This document shows, in pieces, positions 59,401 to 64,000 of a DNA stretch of 64,000 nt (its first letter is position 1; each line of letters starts with the position of its first letter). The stretch is taken from positions 40,695 to 104,694 of the forward strand of contig CALMSO010000045.1 of NCBI GenBank assembly GCA_937872385.1, in the 5' to 3' direction. Origin of the DNA: an uncultured Saprospiraceae bacterium (lineage in GTDB: Bacteria > Bacteroidota > Bacteroidia > Chitinophagales > Saprospiraceae). The translations under genes and the position numbers were made by a program. Under the pieces are notes generated by a model. That model saw nothing but the letters and a program-made list of their open reading frames with translations, was not told the DNA's origin and did not search any database.

Positions 59401-59658
59401 TTCGATGCAACGTCCTCTCGCTGGCTGACGGACGCTTCGTTTATCAATATTCGCAACATTAACGTCTCGTATCGTTTGCCAAGATCATTTACTTCGCGGA
59501 TCAAAATCAACAACGGTCAGGTGTTTGTCGGTGCTGAAAACGTTGCTTTCTTCTCGAGAAGAGTAGGTATGAACAACCAGCAGGCATTCTCTGGTGTTAC
59601 GTCCAATGCCTATCCGCCGGCACGCGTGATTTCGGGCGGTTTTAATGTCACTTTCTAA
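56452..59658 (+). CDS. SusC/RagA-type TonB-dependent outer-membrane receptor
   Basis: The ~1068-residue receptor begins with a signal peptide (LTLVVFVLLLSCVSAVGQTL), a carboxypeptidase-like domain (RGNVRADSDGQPLIGVTVLLKGTATGTATDFDGNFEIQV), the TonB-box region LDEVVVVAYGTIRKEALTGSV, and plug motifs NVTTVIEGAIPGV, RGFGSINATSEPLFVVDGVPY, SITILKDASSTALYGSRAANGVVMITTKRG. A long 22-strand barrel follows, closing PARVISGGFNVTF. It should import oligosaccharides or peptides with the SusD partner. The start is the ATG at 56452 after an upstream signal-less extension. No glycosidase is adjacent. Confidence 0.95.
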   Translation: MKVKLNSLTLVVFVLLLSCVSAVGQTLVRGNVRADSDGQPLIGVTVLLKGTATGTATDFDGNFEIQVPDANSVLVFSYTGFAAQELTVGNRTFLNVSLSDESALLDEVVVVAYGTIRKEALTGSVGTIKSDDIALRPLNNVTTVIEGAIPGVVTQTANGQPGSGLAIRVRGFGSINATSEPLFVVDGVPYVGGSSNINPDDVESITILKDASSTALYGSRAANGVVMITTKRGKKGRNNVSLKVSQGVASRGLPEYERVDAFEYYPLMWEAQRNQLVFPGSGAAISRDSANRVASGLTNRPGIHSLLAYNPFNVPNNQIVGVDGRINPNAQLIYGDDLDWTKDLLRTGNRSDYGVNFSGGADNYNYFVSAGYLREDGYTLNTDFERYTARMNVTVQPKDWLRTNLNIGGNHTVSNTARDGGSTSFVNPFFFSRNIGPIYPVFAHNMTTGEFLIDPATGRRFWDIGNLGDSGLGIPNRPGGGFAGRHALAETTLNEQLFTRTVVSARSATDFFFLKNFRFTNNIGVDFQYQGDDSFENTLVGDGAPAGRSRREFSSNTGFTASQLLGYTNEFGKHGIDILLGHESYNQRLTNVNGFKQGQSLSGNTELNNFTTINSLTSALDRYRIESYFSRVNYNFQDKYLLSASIRQDGNSRFARESRWGTFWSVGAGWNVNREEFFKADWVDQLKFRTSYGVTGVADGIGFYAYQGLYVFANNANEPGIRQNPAATLNPDLTWENNETFDIGFDFSLFKGRVSGSFEYYDRISRDLLFAVPQPVSSGAFTVNQNTATMFNRGIEANLNVDIIRTKDFTWNTNFNISTVKNQITRMPESVPEFITGTKKYEVGRSIFDYWLRTYYGVDPSDGSALYVADNTQAAAAIMRYITNSSGGIDTVTTSINNAKFEYNGSVIPDFYGSFTQSFTYKNFTLSGLFTFQVGGLTYDGLYQSLMLSGNYGRALHRDALNRWQNEGDITNVPRMDAGRSVDFDATSSRWLTDASFINIRNINVSYRLPRSFTSRIKINNGQVFVGAENVAFFSRRVGMNNQQAFSGVTSNAYPPARVISGGFNVTF

Positions 59659-59670
59659 ATTTCAACAAAG

Positions 59671-61161
59671 ATGAAAAAAATTAAATATATACTTCTTTCG
59701 TTGAGTGTGCTGCTTCTTTTCTCAGCTTGTGAGAAGGAGTTTCTAGACACATTCCCCACTACACAGGTTTCAGCAGCAGATGCCTTAGGCAGTACCCAGA
59801 ATGCCTATGCAGCACTCAATGGTGTACACCGCTTGCTGTATCAGCAATTCAATACGCAAGGCGCGCAAGGTCATGCTGGCGAAGGTTCCAACAATCTGTT
59901 TCGCGATTATTTAGGCGAAGACATCGTCTTCCCGCGCCCGGGTGGTAGCACAGGTTATGTGGACGTAATGCGTTGGCAGGCGCATCGCAATGTAAATAAT
60001 GGTACGCTGCGCTATGTATATCGTTTTTACTATCAGGTGATTTCCAATGTGAATGTGTTAATCAATGGTATTGATAATACTCCGGGAGCACCCGAAGATA
60101 TTGCCATTATCAAAGGGCAGTCGCTGGCTTATCGTGCATGGGCGCACTTCCAGTTGGTGCAACTGTGGGGCAGAAGGTACGAAGGCGGAACGACCAACAG
60201 CCAATTGGGCGTGCCGCTGCTGCTGGAAAATACCCTTGTGGGACAGCCCAGAGCTACTGTAGAGCAGGTGTATGCGCAAATCAATACTGACTTGGATGAG
60301 GCCCTGAAATTATTACCGGGTTACAACCGTACCGGCTCGGCTGCCAAGTCCAATATTGATGCCAATGTAGTACAGGGCATTCGGGCACGGGTAGCACTTA
60401 CCCAGCAAAGATGGGCTGATGCCGCCGCCGCCGCAGTAGCCGCTCGCCAGGGCTACCCACTGATGAGCAATGACGCTTATCTCGCGGGGTTTAATGATAT
60501 TACCAATCCGGAGTGGATCTGGGGCAGCCGGCAAATTTCGGACCACAATACCTTCTTCTGGTCTTATTTTGCTTACAATTCTGCTAATTTCAACTCTACC
60601 GTACTCAGAACGCAGCCGCGCGCAATCAATGCGAACCTTTGGGAAGCGATTCCTGATACGGATATCCGCAAGCAATGCTGGGACTTGACCGGCGCCAATG
60701 TACCCATCCCGCCGGGCGGTGCTCGCGTGCCTTACCAGAACAATAAGTTTCTGGCGGCCAGCTCCAGTCTGAGCATCGGTGACGTAGTGATGATGCGCGC
60801 TGCGGAAATGTACCTGATTGAAGCAGAAGCCAAAGCGCGCCTCGGCGACGAGGCCGGTGCACGCCAAGCGCTGTTTGAATTAGTGAGCAACCGCGACTCG
60901 GAATACACCCTGTCCACTAATAGCGGTCAGGCCTTGATTGACGAGATTATGTTCAATCGCCGTGTCGAATTCTGGGGCGAAGGGTTCCGTTTTACAGACC
61001 TGAAGCGTACCAACTCGCCGATGATCAGAACGGGCATTCCGAACCACGTACCGGCACTGATTTTTATCTCAGAAGTACCGGCTGGCGACGAGCAGTGGCA
61101 GTGGCTCTTCCCGCAAGATGAAATCAACACTAACCCTGCCATGGTGCAGAATCCGCTATAA
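59671..61161 (+). CDS. SusD/RagB-type surface lipoprotein
   Basis: The 496-residue lipoprotein (ILLSLSVLLLFSACEKEFLDTFPTT) has the helical TPR-like SusD fold: DALGSTQNAYAALNGVHRLLYQQFN, KGQSLAYRAWAHFQLVQLWGRRY, EQVYAQINTDLDEALKLLP, KSNIDANVVQGIRARVALTQQRWADAAAAA, and RAAEMYLIEAEAKARLGDEAGARQAL, ending with RRVEFWGEGFRFTDLKRTN and IPQDEI-like FPQDEINTN. It caps the SusC channel and captures its substrate at the surface. It starts 12 bp after susC, so they are co-transcribed. Confidence 0.95.
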   Translation: MKKIKYILLSLSVLLLFSACEKEFLDTFPTTQVSAADALGSTQNAYAALNGVHRLLYQQFNTQGAQGHAGEGSNNLFRDYLGEDIVFPRPGGSTGYVDVMRWQAHRNVNNGTLRYVYRFYYQVISNVNVLINGIDNTPGAPEDIAIIKGQSLAYRAWAHFQLVQLWGRRYEGGTTNSQLGVPLLLENTLVGQPRATVEQVYAQINTDLDEALKLLPGYNRTGSAAKSNIDANVVQGIRARVALTQQRWADAAAAAVAARQGYPLMSNDAYLAGFNDITNPEWIWGSRQISDHNTFFWSYFAYNSANFNSTVLRTQPRAINANLWEAIPDTDIRKQCWDLTGANVPIPPGGARVPYQNNKFLAASSSLSIGDVVMMRAAEMYLIEAEAKARLGDEAGARQALFELVSNRDSEYTLSTNSGQALIDEIMFNRRVEFWGEGFRFTDLKRTNSPMIRTGIPNHVPALIFISEVPAGDEQWQWLFPQDEINTNPAMVQNPL

Positions 61162-61185
61162 TTTTTGCGGCAAGCACACCATACC

Positions 61186-61230
61186 GGAAGCCGGTTCTGA
61201 CGAAAATGTCGGGACCGGCTTCCTACATTT
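61186..61230 (+). terminator. Hairpin after susCD
   Basis: GGAAGCCGGT (61186-61195) and ACCGGCTTCC (61214-61223) form a perfect 10-bp stem extended by a few internal pairs, followed by TACATTTT. The T run is short, so efficiency may be moderate. Confidence 0.65.
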
Positions 61231-61245
61231 TGGGAGTTGTATTTT

Positions 61246-61330
61246 TAGATGCCAGACTTTAAGACGAGACACTGTTCGCTGTTCGCTATTTGCTTTTCGC
61301 TGTTCGCCGCACACTCAGTAGGCGTTATAT
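61246..61330 (+). repeat. Composite repeat with TGTTCGC heptamers after susD
   Basis: AGATGCCAGACTTTAAGACGAGACAC is followed by TGTTCGC, TGTTCGC, TATTTGC, TTTTCGC, TGTTCGC in register and then CGCACACTCAGTAGGCGTTAT. This matches the reverse complement of the 41990-42115 element along its length. Confidence 0.8.
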
Positions 61331-61390
61331 CCTCAACCTTTTGTACCTTTCAATCCTTCTAAACCTATTCCCCCATTCATCCTCTTTAAA
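61331..61390 (+). repeat. Poly-pyrimidine repeat after the composite element
   Basis: CTCAACCTTTTGTACCTTTC and CCTTCTAAACCTATTCCCCC units, related to the other pyrimidine repeats. It fills the rest of the spacer to the DinB-like gene. Confidence 0.5.
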
Positions 61391-61430
61391 CCGCAAAAGT
61401 TATTTTGAAGCTGTGAATAGCAAACCGCGA

Positions 61431-61985
61431 TCAAAGTGAATCTGTGAAATGCCTGCGCTCTTTGTCCTTGCCGAAACGTTCGGCGTTGAAGGCTTCGGAG
61501 CCACCTCTGGGAATAGAGAGCGATTGCCAGCGGTCTTGCGCGAGCATACGAGCCAAATAAACGATTTGCCCTACGTGGTAAGGATAGTGTGCTAATTGCC
61601 GATGGATGGCCTCCAGCACAGTGTGTCCTTCATTTCGGATATAAATAATGCGTTTCAGATCGGTATCTGTGAGGGGGCTGAGGGCATCGAAAAGGCATTC
61701 CCAGCCTTGTTCCCAGTCTTGCAGAATGGCGGCGCGGTCGGTGGTTGGCTCGGCGGTAAATTCTGCTTCTCGGTTGCGCCAGGGTTTTTCTCCATCGGTA
61801 CGCAAGAAGTCCGTCCAGCGGCTGCGCATATTGCCAGCCATGTGTTTTACAATAGTTGCAATGCTATTAGAAGCCTCGTCGGGCTGCCAGTGAAATTGCT
61901 CATCTGCTACTTGCGCCATTGCCTTATCGGCGAGGTTTTTGTAGTATTGAAATTGCTTGATAATGCCGGGAAGATAGCCTTGCAT
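61431..61985 (-). CDS. DinB-superfamily protein (DUF1572 type)
   Basis: The 184-residue helical protein matches DinB-like four-helix bundles: LPGIIKQFQYYKNLADKAMAQVADEQFHWQPD, SIATIVKHMAGNMRSRWTDFL (first metal His), and HRQLAHYPYHVGQIVYLARML with two His in the typical HxxxHVGQIV arrangement. Family members are metal-dependent enzymes acting with thiols such as bacillithiol; the substrate is unknown. It lies 21 bp after the GNAT gene on the same strand, and the two likely form an operon. Confidence 0.85.
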   Translation of the reverse strand: MQGYLPGIIKQFQYYKNLADKAMAQVADEQFHWQPDEASNSIATIVKHMAGNMRSRWTDFLRTDGEKPWRNREAEFTAEPTTDRAAILQDWEQGWECLFDALSPLTDTDLKRIIYIRNEGHTVLEAIHRQLAHYPYHVGQIVYLARMLAQDRWQSLSIPRGGSEAFNAERFGKDKERRHFTDSL

Positions 61986-62006
61986 GGACAGTTTTTGTGA
62001 TTTGTT

Positions 62007-62483
62007 TTATAATTTTAATTCATAGAACATGGCATCTGGAAGCGGGCTATCGTAATAGGGTGGAATGGGGCGAAAGCCGTTTTTTTCGTACAAATGAATG
62101 GCGCTGGTCATGGCGGGTTCAGTATCGAGCAGTAGCTTTTTGGCACCCATATTGCGCGCCGTACCGATGGCCATGTCGAGCATCACTTGGCTGTAGCCCT
62201 TGCCTCGATGGGGTGGTGCGATGTACATGCGCTTCATTTCGGCGGTGTCATCCGAGCGTTTTTGTACAATGACACAGCCAGCCTCTACGCCGCCAATAGT
62301 GAGTAGAAACAGCCGCGCGTGCGGTGGGCAATAGCGCTTTTCTAACTCTAATACCTCGGTTTCAATGTCTTGAAACGCAAGGCTTTCCTTGAATTCTCGT
62401 GAATAATCCAAAATAAAATGCCCAGCCGCAGCAAAATCCTGGGGGGTGGTGGCTTGAATAATGCTTACTTCCCAGTCCTTCAT
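62007..62483 (-). CDS. GNAT-family N-acetyltransferase
   Basis: The ~158-residue protein has the GNAT fold: RLFLLTIGGVEAGCVIVQKRSDDTAEMKRMYIAPPHRGKGYSQVMLDMAIGTARNMGAKKLLLDTEPAMTSAIHLYEKNGFRPIPPYY, including the RGKGYS acetyl-CoA pyrophosphate loop and the LYEKNGF motif. The acceptor substrate is unknown. The ATG at 62483 is chosen over a GTG at 62510. It is upstream of the DinB-like gene. Confidence 0.9.
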   Translation of the reverse strand: MKDWEVSIIQATTPQDFAAAGHFILDYSREFKESLAFQDIETEVLELEKRYCPPHARLFLLTIGGVEAGCVIVQKRSDDTAEMKRMYIAPPHRGKGYSQVMLDMAIGTARNMGAKKLLLDTEPAMTSAIHLYEKNGFRPIPPYYDSPLPDAMFYELKL

Positions 62484-62598
62484 GTTGTAGCGAATGTCTG
62501 TTGATAACACACCCGAAGCCGCAGCAATAGCTGACTAACGCAGCTTCGGGGCGTGGCGTTGAAAATCGGTTATGGGTTGGGTTTTAACGATCTTCCGT

Positions 62599-63678
62599 TC
62601 AGCGCCGGATGATTGTATTCCAGAAATATACATCTTTTTCCGCTTCGGTGCGAATGGCCGTGAGTTCTTTTTTCAAAATCTGGCAAAAACTTTGCTCAGA
62701 ATAGGGTGGTAATTCATAGTCCTGCCCTTGGATGTGAATGGTTTGAATTGGTGCGGTCACCGCGGCGGTACCTGCACCAAAGGCTTCCTGTAGCAGACCC
62801 TGGCGATGCGCTTCGATCAACTCCGCAGCACTGATGGTGCGCTCTTCTACCGTCCGGCCGAGGTCGCGGGCAATGGTAATGAGCGAATCACGGGTGACGC
62901 CGTCGAGAATCGTATCCGAGAGTGGAGGTGTAACGAGGGTATTGCCCAAAACAAAAAATACATTCATGGTACCGGATTCTTCGATATTAAGTTGGGGCGA
63001 ACCGTCCGTCCAGAGCACCTGATCAAAACCGGCCTGCTGGGCCTGGCGGGTAGGGTAGAGGGCACCGCCATAATTGCCTGCACACTTGGCGTAGCCTACG
63101 CCACCTTTGGCCGCCCGCGTGAAATGGTCTTCTACCTTCACGCGCAAGGGGCGCGGATAATACGGACCCACCGGGCCAGTGAAAATGATGAATTTGTACT
63201 CCTCGGAGGGCCCTACGCCGAAACGCTCTTCAGAAGCGAACACAAAGGGGCGAATGTACAGCGAGCTACCCTCCACGTCGGGTACCCAGTCGGCATCCAG
63301 CGCTACTAATTGTTGCAAACCTTCGCTAAATAACTCAAACGGCAAATGCGGCATACAGAAACGCTCCATAGACTTGCAAAGGCGCTCGTAATGTTTTTGC
63401 AAACGGAAAACAGAGATGGAGCCATCTTTCATACGGAAGGCTTTCATACCCTCAAAAACGCTCTGGCCATAGTGCAGCGCCAGCATGGCAGGCGGCATAG
63501 ACAATGCGGCGTAGGGTACAATAGCGGGGGACTGCCAGCTGCCATTGGCATAGTCAGCCACCAGCATATGGTCAGAAATAATATTGCCAAATTTTAAGGT
63601 GTGCACATCTACTTCAGGGAGCCGGCTCCGGGTTGTTTTTTGTACCGGAATTTGTAAATTGGTTGTGGTGTTGGTCAT
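62599..63678 (-). CDS. ilvE: Branched-chain amino acid aminotransferase (BCAT type)
   Basis: The 359-residue class IV aminotransferase matches the longer BCAT form: MLALHYGQSVFEGMKAFRMKDGSISVFRLQKHYERLCKSMERF, SSLYIRPFVFASEERFGVGPS, GVGYAKCAGNYGGALYPTRQAQQAGFDQVLWTDG (Schiff-base Lys in AKCAGNYG), LNIEESGTMNVFFV and TPPLSDTILDGVTRDSLITIA. It exchanges amino groups between leucine, isoleucine or valine and 2-oxoglutarate in the cytoplasm. Length is normal for the eukaryote/Bacteroidota type. It is monocistronic as far as visible; the spacer up to the tRNA (63679-63946) shows no further gene. Confidence 0.95.
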   Translation of the reverse strand: MTNTTTNLQIPVQKTTRSRLPEVDVHTLKFGNIISDHMLVADYANGSWQSPAIVPYAALSMPPAMLALHYGQSVFEGMKAFRMKDGSISVFRLQKHYERLCKSMERFCMPHLPFELFSEGLQQLVALDADWVPDVEGSSLYIRPFVFASEERFGVGPSEEYKFIIFTGPVGPYYPRPLRVKVEDHFTRAAKGGVGYAKCAGNYGGALYPTRQAQQAGFDQVLWTDGSPQLNIEESGTMNVFFVLGNTLVTPPLSDTILDGVTRDSLITIARDLGRTVEERTISAAELIEAHRQGLLQEAFGAGTAAVTAPIQTIHIQGQDYELPPYSEQSFCQILKKELTAIRTEAEKDVYFWNTIIRR

Positions 63679-63908
63679 GGTTGTAGTTTTGTAATGGATG
63701 AAAAGCGATAGGTGTTTGCTTTATAGTGCAATATTTTTTTTCTAAATAGCTCATTTTCAGTTGATTGAAAAATAACAAAAACCAATTTTGCATCATGGGT
63801 GGTCAAGATGCGGCAAATTTCGGGCATTTTATACAAATAAAACAGATGCAGATTTTGAAATGTTGAGCATAACAATCCGGCGGGTATCTTTTGACAGGCA
63901 GCAAAGAA

Positions 63909-63936
63909 AAACCCCGACCGGGGCAGATCGGGGTTT
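63909..63936 (-). terminator. Terminator downstream of tRNA-Ser
   Basis: On the minus strand AAACCCCGA pairs with TCGGGGTTT across a 10-nt loop, followed by a T-rich stretch. It closes the tRNA transcript. Confidence 0.75.
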
Positions 63937-63944
63937 GAAAAACA

Positions 63945-64000
<56 letters not shown>

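Overview
The window is chromosomal DNA of a member of the Bacteroidota, most likely Saprospiria-like (Lewinella/Haliscomenobacter type). The evidence is promoters of the Bacteroidota form (TTG or TTTG, about 18-23 nt, TAnnTTTG), a SusC/SusD pair, TonB receptors with carboxypeptidase-like N-termini, ECF sigma factors, many short-signal lipoproteins, DUF4221-type lipoproteins, almost no Shine-Dalgarno sequences, and a monocyclic-carotenoid gene set (crtD-cruF-crtZ). The family-level placement is inference. I see no insertion sequence, prophage, rRNA or CRISPR array.

Layout. 1-5.5 kb: 3' part of pdhA, metG flanked on both sides by heptamer repeat arrays, a PLP decarboxylase and a DoxX protein. 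5.6-10.7 kb: small membrane protein, SWIM-domain protein, YfcC-type carrier, amidase and FKBP lipoprotein. 10.8-16.2 kb: a ParE-type toxin/antitoxin pair divergent from a trp operon (trpL-trpE-trpG-trpD-trpC) whose leader peptide has four consecutive Trp codons followed by a strong terminator hairpin. 16.2-21.3 kb: msrB, dapB, tpiA, membrane proteins and a GH53 galactanase, all on the minus strand, with a possible plus-strand small RNA between dapB and tpiA. 21.7-30.6 kb: a 2028-aa alpha-2-macroglobulin, an alpha/beta hydrolase, and an ECF sigma factor translationally coupled to a protein that joins an anti-sigma-like N-terminus, one membrane helix and an outer-membrane beta-barrel. 31-42 kb: FecA-like TonB receptor, a GbsR-TolC-MFP-RND efflux operon and a divergent porin-like protein. 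42.1-45.1 kb: a second RND pump gene without partners.

45.1-50.4 kb: an AT-rich minus-strand island made of three beta-propeller/DUF4221-like lipoproteins, two small secreted Cys-rich peptides that share a conserved 5' leader, and a thioredoxin-like CxxC lipoprotein. It is bordered by 3' remnants of genes. This is the best candidate for an undescribed system. 50.4-53.4 kb: carotenoid genes. 53.5-55.5 kb: unknown tail-anchored protein, rpmI-rplT and an outer-membrane barrel. 56.4-61.2 kb: SusC/SusD. 61.4-63.7 kb: DinB-like protein, GNAT acetyltransferase and ilvE. The window ends inside a tRNA-Ser(CGA) gene.

The intergenic DNA is rich in short repeats: heptamer arrays (GCRAAYA and its complement), a composite element with inverted ends, poly-pyrimidine 8-10-mers, an AACCCC..GGGGTG palindrome, and 31-bp palindromes in front of both trpE and trpG. 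All functional calls come from reading the sequence; no database search was possible.
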